DNA from: ZC4RG29 sp035304385
Lineage (GTDB): Bacteria; Bacteroidota; Bacteroidia; Cytophagales; Cyclobacteriaceae
Direction: 5' to 3'
NCBI GenBank assembly: GCA_035304385.1
Contig: DATGQD010000041.1
Span: forward strand, 62,001-126,000
Length of the DNA: 64,000 bases
Shown: positions 16,142-24,898 of the stretch, piece after piece
Position numbering within the stretch: position 1 is the stretch's first letter
How the letters are laid out: each line of letters begins with the position of its first letter
Made by a program: the position numbers and the translations under genes
The notes under the pieces: generated by a model
Told to the model about the DNA's origin: nothing
The model's database searches: none
The model's input: only the letters and a program-made list of their open reading frames with translations

Positions 16142-18853
16142 TTATCTGAGTTGCTGGCCGATAGTGAAATGGAATTGCGATCCGCTGATTTCGGTAGAAA
16201 ATGGCAAACGGTCAAAACCATACGCCCAATTCAGTCCAATCAGCCCAAAAGCCGGCATGAACAACCGTACCCCGGCACCTGCCGACTTATACAACTTAAA
16301 CGGATTAAAATCTTCATAATTACCCCAATTGCCCCCGGCTTCCGTAAAAACGAATCCGTAAATGGTAGCCGCATTTCCGGTGGTCACGGGGTACCGCAAT
16401 TCCAGGCCTAGTTTATCATAAACAATGCCTCCCTGGGTATCCTTTGGCGCTTCCTGTCCATAACGGGCGTACAACGGCGGTGTAACGAGGTTGTCTTCAT
16501 AGCCCCTCAACCCAATAATTTCCTGACCGAGCACAAACGAGCCAATGCCGCCCGCAAGCCCGGCGCCGCCCATGAAGAAACGCTCGAACGGACCGATACC
16601 ATATTCCTTCGAGTATGACCCGATGAAGCCAAAGTGCGCCTTAGCCTCGAGCACAAGTTTTTTCTTGGTATCGAGAGGCAGGTAGTATTTCGCATCGAAC
16701 ATCCACTTGTGATATTCGATCCATTTGAACTTCTGTTGGTTGAACGTCTCCACCGACGCAGGATCCTCGGGGTCGTAGTTGTTGTAGTTCAAATTCCGCC
16801 ATAGCGAGAACGGCGGTGTCAACGAAACGCTCAGCGATATTTCGGAGCCTTCCGTCGGATAGCGCGGGTCGCCGGTACTTCTCCGCGACAGCGTCGTATT
16901 CAGCGTGATGCTGTTAGCCTCTCCGTTAGAAAATCCGATACCGACCGGATAATCATTCAATGAATATTTGGTATACGATAGCGAGTTCGAAAGCGTAAAG
17001 TAGTTGTCGGGCCATTCCAGTAATCGGCCTAAACCGACGGAGATATTCAGTACACTCAACTTTTGCGCATCATTGACTTCAGCCCTGAAGCCATAGTAGA
17101 ACGCGCGTTGAACAGAACTGTTAAAGCTGACCGAGAACGACTGTGGCTTGCGTCCGCCCAGCCAGGGTTCGGTGAAGGAGAAACCATAGTTCTGGTACGC
17201 TTTACCGTTGGCCTGCATACGCAAGGAGAGGCGTTGACCGTCACCAACGGGTAGCGGACGCCACTTGGAGCGATCGGGTATGTTCCGAATGGAGAAGTTG
17301 TTGAACGTAAGGCCGAGTGTACCCACAAAGCCATAGTATCCGCCCCAACCTCCGGAGAGTTCGATCTGGTCGTTGGATTGTTCCTCAACCGACCATTCGA
17401 TATCAACCGTTCCGTTAGCGGGGTTGGGCATGAGGTTCTGGCCAATGGACTCAGGGTTGAAGTAGCCCAGCTGCGCGAGCGATTGCTGCGTCCGTATAAT
17501 GTCGGAGCGACTGAACTTCCGGCCCGGGACCGTTCGAAGTTCGCGACGGATCACGTGATCGCTTGTGCGTTCATTGCCGGTAATCGTAACCTGATTGATC
17601 GTCGCCTGCTCTCCTTCCGAGATCCGCATTTCCACGTCAATCGAGTCGCCCGCAATTGCAACTTCATAAGGCTGAATTTGGAAGAAAAGGTAGCCGTCGT
17701 CCATGTAGAGACCGCTGATGTCCGCACCCTTCGGGTTGAAGGTGATCTTGCGCTGCAGCAATTCGCGGTCGTACACGTCGCCCTTCTTGATACCGAGAAT
17801 AGCGTTAAGCGTTCGGTCGGTGTGAATGTAGTTTCCGGTCCAGTAAATATTTCTGAAGTAGTATTTGGGGCCTTCGTAAACCTGCAACTCCAGGTTGATC
17901 GTGCGATCGTCATGGTTGTATACCGTGTCGGTTACGATTTCCGCATCGCGATAACCTCTGGAGTTGTAGAAGGAGATGATACTCTTCTTATCATCTTCGT
18001 AGTCGGATTGAATGAACTTCGAAGAGTTGAATATGTTCAGCCTGATATTCTTGTTGAGAAATTCCCTGGCCTGCATCCAGGTGGTCTTTTCTTTTTCCGC
18101 CAGGTAGTCGGCAGGCTTGCGTGAGAAGATCTCGGAGATGAGTGCCCTGTGAAGGAAAAATCCCGCACGTTCGTGCGTGCCCTTCATCTTCTTTTTGATC
18201 TTGCTGTCGGGGATGTTCTCGTTCCCGTATATATCGATGCTGTTGATCTTGACCTTCGATTTCGGATTGACCACGATCCTCAGCCGCATCCCTTCGCGCG
18301 CCAGGGTATCGGATTCCTGGATGATCTTCACCTCGGTATTCAGGTAGCCTTTTTTGATGAAGTGCTTGCGGACGGCAAGTTCAGTGTTCCGCAGCATGGC
18401 ATCGTTCACGATGCGTCCGCGGATGAGGTCAATGTCTTCTTTAAGCGCGCTTTCCTTGCCTTTGGAAATTCCGACAAAATAGTAGCTGGTGAGACGGGGT
18501 CGTTCAGACAGGAGGATTTTGAGAAACACGTTTTCGCCTTCAATGCGATCGACCGAGATGGTCACGTCGCCGACCAGGCCGTGTTTCCATAATTTTCTTA
18601 TGGCGCCGGAGATGGCGTCACCCGGGATTTTGATTTTGTCGCCTACACGCAATCCGGTGAGCGAGACGATCGCGTTCTCGTCCAGGATATTGAGTCCTTC
18701 CACGGAGATTCCCCCGATGACATATTCGGTCGGGTTAGCATAGTTCAGCCGGTTATCCTGCGGAGGGGGCGGTACACGATCTCTCCGGCGGAACTGGGCC
18801 TGCGAATCCGTCATCGCCAGGGCGAGGAGCAATAACAGTAAAAATCGCTTCAT
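16142..18853 (-). CDS. bamA: Outer-membrane protein assembly factor BamA
   Basis: Omp85 protein that folds beta-barrels into the outer membrane: signal peptide 1-20, periplasmic POTRA domains from about 42 to 510, then a 16-strand barrel. The lid-lock motif is visible as GLRGYEDN in the C-terminal third. At 903 aa it is larger than the ~810 aa E. coli protein; a charged insertion of about 55 residues (around 225-280) sits inside a POTRA domain. The chain ends GQQLR rather than an aromatic residue. It abuts uppS with no gap. Confidence 0.95.
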   Translation of the reverse strand: MKRFLLLLLLALAMTDSQAQFRRRDRVPPPPQDNRLNYANPTEYVIGGISVEGLNILDENAIVSLTGLRVGDKIKIPGDAISGAIRKLWKHGLVGDVTISVDRIEGENVFLKILLSERPRLTSYYFVGISKGKESALKEDIDLIRGRIVNDAMLRNTELAVRKHFIKKGYLNTEVKIIQESDTLAREGMRLRIVVNPKSKVKINSIDIYGNENIPDSKIKKKMKGTHERAGFFLHRALISEIFSRKPADYLAEKEKTTWMQAREFLNKNIRLNIFNSSKFIQSDYEDDKKSIISFYNSRGYRDAEIVTDTVYNHDDRTINLELQVYEGPKYYFRNIYWTGNYIHTDRTLNAILGIKKGDVYDRELLQRKITFNPKGADISGLYMDDGYLFFQIQPYEVAIAGDSIDVEMRISEGEQATINQVTITGNERTSDHVIRRELRTVPGRKFSRSDIIRTQQSLAQLGYFNPESIGQNLMPNPANGTVDIEWSVEEQSNDQIELSGGWGGYYGFVGTLGLTFNNFSIRNIPDRSKWRPLPVGDGQRLSLRMQANGKAYQNYGFSFTEPWLGGRKPQSFSVSFNSSVQRAFYYGFRAEVNDAQKLSVLNISVGLGRLLEWPDNYFTLSNSLSYTKYSLNDYPVGIGFSNGEANSITLNTTLSRRSTGDPRYPTEGSEISLSVSLTPPFSLWRNLNYNNYDPEDPASVETFNQQKFKWIEYHKWMFDAKYYLPLDTKKKLVLEAKAHFGFIGSYSKEYGIGPFERFFMGGAGLAGGIGSFVLGQEIIGLRGYEDNLVTPPLYARYGQEAPKDTQGGIVYDKLGLELRYPVTTGNAATIYGFVFTEAGGNWGNYEDFNPFKLYKSAGAGVRLFMPAFGLIGLNWAYGFDRLPFSTEISGSQFHFTIGQQLR

Positions 18854-19606
18854 TTAGCTTACCCGCTTCAATTGTTCACTAGTCTTACCGAACCTCCTCT
18901 CGCGCTGCTGATATGACCATATCGCTTCGTACAGGTGTTCTTTCCTGAAATCCGGCCACAGCGTCGGCGTGATGTACAGCTCTGTATAGGCGATCTGCCA
19001 TAGCAGGAAATTGCTAACCCGCATTTCGCCGCTGGTCCGGATGAGGAGCTCCGGATCTGGGATGCCGGGCGCCTGCAAATAGTTTTCGAACACACGGTCC
19101 GAAATGTCTTTTTCGTCAATCTTGCCGCTCTGCACGTCTTTTACCAGTGATTTAACGGCCTGGATGATCTCCCAGCGGCCGCTGTAACTCAAGGCAATAT
19201 TCAGGGTCAACCCGGAATTGTTGCGCGTCTGATCGATAGCCCATTGAAGGTTGGCCTGGCAATCCTCCGGAAGGTCGGCCAGTTCGCCGACCGTCATGAG
19301 CCGCACCTGGTTTTCCATGAGGCGATCTATTTCCTGCTTCAACGTGCTGACCAGCAGTTCCATCAGGCCTTCGACCTCCTCTTTGGGGCGGCTCCAGTTT
19401 TCCGTCGAAAATGCGTACAGCGTAAGGTACTTCACGCCAAGTTCACCGCAGGCTTCCGTTACCTCCCTGACGGCCTGAACCGCATTCTTATGACCGAAGA
19501 TCCGCATGGCGCCCTTCCGCTTCGCCCACCTGCCGTTCCCGTCCATGATTACGGCAATGTGACGAGGCAGCCTGTTTCGGTCGATCAGTTCCTTGTAGGA
19601 CGCCAT
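18854..19606 (-). CDS. uppS: Isoprenyl transferase (undecaprenyl diphosphate synthase)
   Basis: Cis-prenyltransferase making undecaprenyl diphosphate, the lipid carrier for peptidoglycan and O-antigen. Catalytic Asp22 in HIAVIMDGNGRWAKRKG, then YLTLYAFSTENWSRP and the C-terminal PELLIRTSGEMRVSNFLLWQ; the last motif is the family signature. The ATG at 19606 gives 250 aa; the longer frame would place its first 12 codons across the promoter boxes. First gene of the uppS-bamA-skp-skp unit. Confidence 0.96.
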   Translation of the reverse strand: MASYKELIDRNRLPRHIAVIMDGNGRWAKRKGAMRIFGHKNAVQAVREVTEACGELGVKYLTLYAFSTENWSRPKEEVEGLMELLVSTLKQEIDRLMENQVRLMTVGELADLPEDCQANLQWAIDQTRNNSGLTLNIALSYSGRWEIIQAVKSLVKDVQSGKIDEKDISDRVFENYLQAPGIPDPELLIRTSGEMRVSNFLLWQIAYTELYITPTLWPDFRKEHLYEAIWSYQQRERRFGKTSEQLKRVS

Positions 19607-19614
19607 AGAGGGTG

Positions 19615-19642
19615 CAAAATTAGCGTATTTCCGTGAAACCAA
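19615..19642 (-). promoter_or_regulatory. uppS-bamA-skp operon promoter
   Basis: Minus strand: TTG (19642-19640), 17-base spacer, TAATTTTG (19622-19615). Both boxes and the spacing fit the Bacteroidota consensus. The -7 box ends eight bases before the uppS ATG, so the leader would be about 1-4 bases. Confidence 0.6.
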
Positions 19643-19681
19643 GCAGGTATTCTCCCGATAATCCCGGCGGGAGCCGCAGGG

Positions 19682-20362
19682 TCAATAGGGACTGGACGGG
19701 CAGGGGATGTCATAGAACGTCCGCGTGAGGGTTATGCCCAGGAAAAAATAATTGTCTTTGTCGAAAGGATTCGCGTACTGGTAATTTTTAACCCCGGTGT
19801 CCTCATCGGATACGTTGTCCAGGTAGTCGAAGAACGTTTTCCGCAATCCGAATTCCAGGGAGAGGTACCATTTCGGATTGAGAATATACTTTACGCCTAC
19901 GCCCATGGGGACGGCCGCCTGTACATTGCTGTATTCCGCCGGCTTGTCGTCGTTGCCCGAGATGCCGAACAGCCCAAGTCCGGCGAACATGTACGGCGAA
20001 AACCGGTGCAGGAATTTTTCGTCGCGCCAGTTTAAAAAATGGTACTCCATTACCGTCGACACCTCAAACAAAAAGATATCGAAAGATGCATCGCGTTCGG
20101 CGGCAAAGGCGTCGATGGGTTTGCGGTCACTCGCGCCCAGCAGTCCCGCCGTAACGCCGGCGCGGAAGCTCACAACCTTGGAAAGGTTTGACCGGTAGAA
20201 GACCGTACCCGCAGGTCGGGAAAATGAAAAGTCATACGTCCGGACCAGGTCGCCGGTATAATTGAATGTTCCCAGGCCGAAGCCCACTTCGGAACGCTGA
20301 GCCCAGGACGCATTTGTAATACATAACGAAAGCCCGAAGGCCAGAAAAAGGATGATCCGCAT
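19682..20362 (-). CDS. DUF6089 outer-membrane beta-barrel protein, copy 2
   Basis: Predicted 8-strand-type outer-membrane protein of 226 aa with signal peptide 1-21 (SWAQ). Alternating hydrophobic strands begin at EVGFGLGTFNYTGDL; the segments YMFAGLGLFGIS, MGVGVKYILNPKWYLSLEFGLRKTFFDYLDN and the final FLGITLTRTFY are typical of DUF6089. Function unknown. Its ATG overlaps the stop of the preceding copy by one base (TAATG), and it lies upstream of uppS-bamA, in keeping with an envelope role. Confidence 0.85.
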   Translation of the reverse strand: MRIILFLAFGLSLCITNASWAQRSEVGFGLGTFNYTGDLVRTYDFSFSRPAGTVFYRSNLSKVVSFRAGVTAGLLGASDRKPIDAFAAERDASFDIFLFEVSTVMEYHFLNWRDEKFLHRFSPYMFAGLGLFGISGNDDKPAEYSNVQAAVPMGVGVKYILNPKWYLSLEFGLRKTFFDYLDNVSDEDTGVKNYQYANPFDKDNYFFLGITLTRTFYDIPCPSSPY

Positions 20363-21420
20363 TACCGGAATTTAGCGCGATTAAATGTCTTGCCGAGGAC
20401 GTAGCTGAGCCTGACAGTAGTTACGGTGAAGATATCGTTGTCGCTGCTGTTACCCCGCATGTTGTCGCGCGATTCCTGGCCGTACCCCCGGATCACAGTA
20501 TAAGACTTGCCATCCCGCCCAACGTAGGCGTGCGTGTTGGTCGATTCCAGCTCATATCCGCGATAGGATAATGACCGGGCCAGCTCATTGTCACCAAACA
20601 CACCCAGGTCGACGTAGTTGGCGCTGACATCGTCAAGGTAATCGGTAAACGTATATCGTAAGCCAAACTCAGCTGAAAGGTCCATGACTTCGTTTAGACG
20701 AAAACGAACACCAACGCCAAAAGGTATTGACACCTGAAAATTATTATAGGGTTTGATGCCGAAGTTCACATCACCTTCCTGCAGGGTGGCGTGTTGCCCC
20801 TCCGTGCCCAGATCGACCAGGTCGACCCATTCGCCGGCATTTTCAAAGGGCACGCCATTCAGGCCGGTAGCGGGCACCTTTGCCTGTGGGTTGTGGTGAA
20901 AGACGGAAGCTCCAATGTATACGAAGGGCGTCCACCGCACGCGGCTGATGTAGGTGTGTTGATTTTCATACAAGTCAAAGACACCCACAACAGACAGCTC
21001 CTTTATGCGGTTGCGAAACGACAGGTTACGCTGGTAACGGAACACACCATTTTCGGTGTCGCCCCGGTTTGCCGACTCTGCATCCGAACCCTGTAGCGCG
21101 CCATACATGAACGAGCTTCTCAACGAGAACCTGGGGCCCAGCCGCTGCGTGATCGAGAGGCCTACCGCGGGCTTGGTAAAGCTGATGTCTGTGCTGAGTT
21201 TACTCGACTTAGGGGACAGGTCGCCGTAGTAATTCAGGGCGTTGAGCGTGACATCGATCTGATTGTATCGATTCTCCCTGGGGAATCCACGCTTCTTTCC
21301 CCGAAAGGTCATCATCCTGATGTTGTTACGCTTAATGTCCCGGGGGTGCATTTGCGCGGTGGCTTCAAAACAAAGGCTGGAGAGGAAGAGCACGGCAGCC
21401 ACCTGAACGGATATTCTCAT
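20362..21420 (-). CDS. DUF6089 outer-membrane beta-barrel protein, copy 1
   Basis: Larger paralogue (352 aa) of the following gene: signal peptide 1-22 (ATAQ), a basic stretch (HPRDIKRNNIRMMTFRGKKRG), then barrel strands including NQIDVTLNALNYYGDLSP and GVGVRFRLNEVMDLSAEFGLRYTFTDYLDD, which align directly with the copy-2 motifs. Loops are longer. The ATG at 21420 directly precedes the signal peptide; an in-frame extension to 21489 overlaps nadK and lacks support. A good -7 box lies 37 bases upstream. Confidence 0.85.
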   Translation of the reverse strand: MRISVQVAAVLFLSSLCFEATAQMHPRDIKRNNIRMMTFRGKKRGFPRENRYNQIDVTLNALNYYGDLSPKSSKLSTDISFTKPAVGLSITQRLGPRFSLRSSFMYGALQGSDAESANRGDTENGVFRYQRNLSFRNRIKELSVVGVFDLYENQHTYISRVRWTPFVYIGASVFHHNPQAKVPATGLNGVPFENAGEWVDLVDLGTEGQHATLQEGDVNFGIKPYNNFQVSIPFGVGVRFRLNEVMDLSAEFGLRYTFTDYLDDVSANYVDLGVFGDNELARSLSYRGYELESTNTHAYVGRDGKSYTVIRGYGQESRDNMRGNSSDNDIFTVTTVRLSYVLGKTFNRAKFR

Positions 21421-21457
21421 AGCGAAAAAAAATGGGTACGCAGTGAACCGTAAAATA

Positions 21458-21465
21458 CAAAAATA
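21458..21465 (-). promoter_or_regulatory. Promoter of the DUF6089 pair, -7 box
   Basis: Minus strand TATTTTTG, a perfect TAnnTTTG box, 37 bases before the ATG at 21420 and just past the nadK coding end. Confidence 0.5.
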
Positions 21466-21475
21466 GCTAAAATTT

Positions 21476-22351
21476 TCAATTCCTCGCATCCAGTCCCCAG
21501 TTCAACTTGTGCCTGAGGGTCTTGAAGTAATGTTGTCCCCGCAACTGCACCAAATTGATCCGGATATTGGCCTTTTTAACCATCAATTTGGCGGTTTCGT
21601 CGACTGTCTCCATTCGGGAATCCAGGGAGACAATGAATTTCTTGCTCCTGCCCTCCACACGGAAGGTGATCTCCGAATCATCCGGTACGACGATCGGCCG
21701 AACGGTGAGGTTATGGGGACTTACAGGTGTGACGACAAAGCATTCCGATCCGGGAAACACGAGCGGCCCGCCGCAACTCAGCGAATACCCCGTCGATCCC
21801 GTCGGGGTCGCCACGATGATACCATCGGCCCAATACGAGTTCAGGAATTCGCCGTCGACGAAAGTATGCACGGTAATCATGGATGAGCTGTCCTTCCTGA
21901 CGAGGGTAAAGTCATTGAGCGCATACCTGAAGCCTCCGAAAAGATCGCGATCGGAATGCAGGCTGAGCAGCACGCGCTCATCGATGTCGTATTCCTTGCG
22001 GAAGATCAGGTCCATCGCTTCGTCGATCTCTTCGCGACCTATCGTCGCAAGGAATCCCAGGCGGCCTGTATTGATTCCGAATATGGGCACACCGGTCTTG
22101 CCCACGTGGGTTACTGATTCCAGCAACGTGCCATCGCCGCCAAGGCTGAAGAACAGATCCATCTTTCGGAGGCTGTCCCCCGGTTCGTAGGTCTTGAACC
22201 TGAACTTCTTGAACTGGGCTAGCCGCAAATTTTTTTGAAAGCGCGAGGAGACGTGTACATCTACATTTTCCCTGGCGAGACGCTCCAGAATCTGTTCGAT
22301 AAAGGGCGCTGATTGGCGTGTAAAGTCCTTTCCATGTACACCAATCTTCAT
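21476..22351 (-). CDS. nadK: NAD kinase
   Basis: Phosphorylates NAD to NADP with ATP or polyphosphate. The nucleotide motif SLGGDGTLLES is at ~69-79, followed by GINTGRLGFLA, the NAD-binding ALNDF, and the substrate loop ADGIIVATPTGSTGYSLSCGGP; these define the family. Length of 291 aa is usual. It sits between a CBS-domain protein and the DUF6089 genes on the same strand. Confidence 0.96.
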   Translation of the reverse strand: MKIGVHGKDFTRQSAPFIEQILERLARENVDVHVSSRFQKNLRLAQFKKFRFKTYEPGDSLRKMDLFFSLGGDGTLLESVTHVGKTGVPIFGINTGRLGFLATIGREEIDEAMDLIFRKEYDIDERVLLSLHSDRDLFGGFRYALNDFTLVRKDSSSMITVHTFVDGEFLNSYWADGIIVATPTGSTGYSLSCGGPLVFPGSECFVVTPVSPHNLTVRPIVVPDDSEITFRVEGRSKKFIVSLDSRMETVDETAKLMVKKANIRINLVQLRGQHYFKTLRHKLNWGLDARN

Positions 22352-22396
22352 GGGCTGGGAGTTTGATCAGAAGTGACGGTAAATCGCGCCAAGATA

Positions 22397-23062
22397 CTAA
22401 ATATCGAGGTAGCGCAGCAGCATGTCGATGCGCTCTTTTTCGCTGGCGATGGGTTTGCTTTCCTGGTAGCGGCCTATGACCTTATATCCGAATCGTTCCA
22501 GCGTGGCAACAATGCGTGACAAATCGAGTTCGTTGATCTTGAGGGTCAGGCGGATCTTTCCCGGGTCGAGCGGATCTTCTTTCACGATGCTGCTAAGCAC
22601 TTTCGCGTGGTTCTCCTCGATGAGGCGACTGATCTCTGCTAGTGAGTAATCGACCAAAGGAAGTGAGAGCACGAGAATCCCGCCGGGAAGCTGTACGGCT
22701 GCCGTCTGGGCGAATGATGTCAGCGTATCCTGCACGGTAATGACACCACAGTACGTCTGATCCTCATTTAGGACAGCAACAAGTTGAAGTTTATTCTCGG
22801 CGGCTACTTTCAGAATATCGTAAAAGTGCGCGTCAAGACTGACAAAGCAACGCTGTCCGATCAGGTTGAATGACTTAACCTGATTCTCGACATCGTTTGC
22901 CTCGAGAATGATTTCTTCTGAGATGAAACCCAGCAGCTGATTGTCTTCCACCACCGGCAAATGATTCACCCGGAATTCCTCCATCCAGACGATGGCCTTG
23001 TGCGCATCGTCCGTTCCCTTAAGGGGCGGAATCATGTGGTTTATGAGGTCTTCGGCGATCAT
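22397..23062 (-). CDS. CBS-pair protein with C-terminal ACT-like domain
   Basis: Cytoplasmic regulator-like protein of 221 aa. Two CBS motifs (LINHMIPPLKGTDDAHKAI and the segment around FVSLDAHFYDILKVAAENKLQLVAV) occupy residues 1-125 and probably bind an adenylate. Residues ~130-205 have the beta-alpha-beta pattern of an ACT-like fold (LVLSLPLVDYSLAEISRLIEE). It has no catalytic domain. Its start overlaps the stop of the alpha/beta hydrolase gene by one base; the target is unknown. Confidence 0.85.
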   Translation of the reverse strand: MIAEDLINHMIPPLKGTDDAHKAIVWMEEFRVNHLPVVEDNQLLGFISEEIILEANDVENQVKSFNLIGQRCFVSLDAHFYDILKVAAENKLQLVAVLNEDQTYCGVITVQDTLTSFAQTAAVQLPGGILVLSLPLVDYSLAEISRLIEENHAKVLSSIVKEDPLDPGKIRLTLKINELDLSRIVATLERFGYKVIGRYQESKPIASEKERIDMLLRYLDI

Positions 23063-23838
23063 TATCGTTGGGATGAGCTGCTGCCTAAATCTAACAAAAA
23101 TCCTTCCACAATTTCGTTAAACCGCTCCGGGTGCTCCATCATAGGTGCATGGCAGCACTGGTCGATGAATCTCAGCTCCGAATTGGGAATAAGCCGCCCA
23201 AATTCGTGGGCTACCATGGGCGGTGTGATCGTATCGTTCAACCCCCAAACCAGGAGGGTAGGCACCGTGATGGCTTTGATTTCGTTGGCGAGGTTGTTCC
23301 GCTGCGCCGACTTTGCGATGGCCACGATACGCATACACTTGGGAATGTTCCGGGTGGTTTCAAATACCTCGTCGACCAGTTCTTTTGTCGCGACCTCCGG
23401 GTCATAAAAAGTATACGCTACGCGTTCCCGCACATACTCGTAGTTCCCGCGCTTCGGATATGATCCTCCCATGGAATCTTCAAACAACCCTGAGCTGCCT
23501 GTCAGGATAAGGCGCTTGACCTTGTCGCCATTTCGCAGTATATACATTAGCGCGATGTGACCTCCCAGGCTGTTCCCCATCAGGATAATATCGCGGAGAT
23601 CCATGAACGCTACAAAGTCTTCCAGAAAGGTTGTGAGTCCGTCAAGGCCGGCTTCCTTGATGGGCATTTCGTATATCGGCAGCATGGGAATGACAACGCG
23701 GAATTTCGAGGAAAATCGCTCGACCACACCTTCCCAGTTGCTTAGGGCTCCAAACAACCCGTGCAACAACAACAACACGGGACCGCTGCCTTCGTCTACA
23801 AATTTAAAACGGTCCGATTCCTTGACTACCAGGCCCAT
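23062..23838 (-). CDS. Alpha/beta-fold hydrolase
   Basis: A 258-residue hydrolase: oxyanion region LLLLHGLFGALSNWEG, nucleophile elbow GNSLGG (Ser at ~93), late Asp in LLVWGLNDTITPP and His in QCCHAPMMEHPERF. The catalytic triad is complete. It has no signal peptide, so it acts in the cytoplasm; the ester or other substrate cannot be inferred. It precedes the CBS protein and nadK in what seems one unit; the AT-rich stretch upstream (23860-23890) holds TATTTTG-like promoter elements. Confidence 0.88.
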   Translation of the reverse strand: MGLVVKESDRFKFVDEGSGPVLLLLHGLFGALSNWEGVVERFSSKFRVVIPMLPIYEMPIKEAGLDGLTTFLEDFVAFMDLRDIILMGNSLGGHIALMYILRNGDKVKRLILTGSSGLFEDSMGGSYPKRGNYEYVRERVAYTFYDPEVATKELVDEVFETTRNIPKCMRIVAIAKSAQRNNLANEIKAITVPTLLVWGLNDTITPPMVAHEFGRLIPNSELRFIDQCCHAPMMEHPERFNEIVEGFLLDLGSSSSQR

Positions 23839-23902
23839 CTTTCTCCGGAGTTATCCCGGTAAAAAAACAAAATATACCAAATACTATCCAAAAGCCACGC
23901 AA

Positions 23903-24403
23903 TCACACCTGGAACACACTTTGGAAAGCCGGGATAAGCTTGCCGATCCAGCCTGCCACCAGCGGGGCAAAGTCTTCAATAATAGCGTACAGGCGCGAAG
24001 ACGCAAACCAATCGGCAATATCAATCTTTAAGGCGTCAAGTATCCAGATGGCAACACTGAGCATGAATGCGGTTTTCACCATTCCCACAATTGCGCCAAC
24101 GGCCTGGTCGATTCCCCCGAGAAACGTGTGACGCACAGTATCCCGCAGCAACCTGCCGATCCACGACACCAACACTACAATGAGCACAAATACCACCGCG
24201 AAGGCGATATAAGGGAGAACACTTTGGTCGATGGTAAAATTCGAATCCAGCATCAGCATCGCCTTTCCCAGCAACATAAAGCCCCCCAGAATACCCAGAA
24301 TGATGGCTGCCAGGGAAATTACCGTCATGAGAAATCCTTCGCGATAACCGGAGATGGCGCCGGACAGGATAATGAGAGCCAGTATGATATCCGGCCAACT
24401 CAA
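23903..24403 (-). CDS. CvpA-family membrane protein
   Basis: Four-helix inner-membrane protein of the colicin V production (CvpA) family, 166 aa. Typical start SWPDIILALIILSGAISGYREGF, then LLRDTVRHTFLGGIDQAVGAIVGMVK and a final amphipathic tail. CvpA proteins are linked to envelope homeostasis; the mechanism is unclear. The start is TTG, overlapping the yqeY stop as TTGA, which fixes the start and indicates translational coupling. Confidence 0.9.
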   Translation of the reverse strand: MSWPDIILALIILSGAISGYREGFLMTVISLAAIILGILGGFMLLGKAMLMLDSNFTIDQSVLPYIAFAVVFVLIVVLVSWIGRLLRDTVRHTFLGGIDQAVGAIVGMVKTAFMLSVAIWILDALKIDIADWFASSRLYAIIEDFAPLVAGWIGKLIPAFQSVFQV

Positions 24404-24852
24404 GCGGAAAGCAATTCCTTCACGATGGCGGAGATGGCCTTGCCCTCGGCCTTCCCGGCCAATTGTTTTGTGGCTGTGCCCATTACCTTTCCCATATCCT
24501 GCGGTCCCGACGCGCCCAGCTCGCCAATGATACGTTCGAGTTCCTTTCGCAGGTCGGCTTCGGAGAGTTGCTGGGGAAGATAACGGTTGATGATGTCAAG
24601 CTGGAAGAGTTCCCGGTCTGCAAGGTCCTGCCGCGACTGGGCCAGGAAGATATCGGCCGATTCGCGGCGTTGCTTCGCGGCCTTCATCAGCAGCTTCGCT
24701 TCCGCATCAGCCGTCAAGTCGCCCTTGCTCCCCTTTTCGGTTTCGGCCAGTAGGATCAGCGATTTGATGCTGCGCAGCGCATCCAGTTCACCCTTGTTCC
24801 GGGCCAGCATAGCCTTCTTGATATCGGCATCAATCTGTTCCTTTAGGCTCAT
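24400..24852 (-). CDS. GatB/YqeY domain protein
   Basis: Stand-alone YqeY protein, 150 aa, equivalent to the tRNA-binding tail of GatB. Conserved landmarks are KKAMLARNKGELDALRSIKS, the ESADIFLAQSRQDLADRE helix and LPQQLSEADL, ending GKVMGTATKQLAGKAEGK. It may help tRNA-dependent amidation, but this is unproven. The ATG at 24852 is chosen over an 83-residue extension that would run across the pdxJ start on the other strand. Confidence 0.9.
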   Translation of the reverse strand: MSLKEQIDADIKKAMLARNKGELDALRSIKSLILLAETEKGSKGDLTADAEAKLLMKAAKQRRESADIFLAQSRQDLADRELFQLDIINRYLPQQLSEADLRKELERIIGELGASGPQDMGKVMGTATKQLAGKAEGKAISAIVKELLSA

Positions 24853-24868
24853 ATCAATTTTTCTGTTG

Positions 24869-24876
24869 TACCTTTG
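24869..24876 (+). promoter_or_regulatory. pdxJ promoter, -7 box
   Basis: TACCTTTG matches TAnnTTTG exactly, 22 bases before the TTG start of pdxJ, inside the 46-bp gap shared with the divergent yqeY gene. Confidence 0.5.
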
Positions 24877-24898
24877 AATCCAGGATAAAACCCTTCCC

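Noticed and set aside
17378..18124. Plus-strand frame of 248 codons inside bamA
   Set aside because: Fully antisense to bamA; no recognisable protein.
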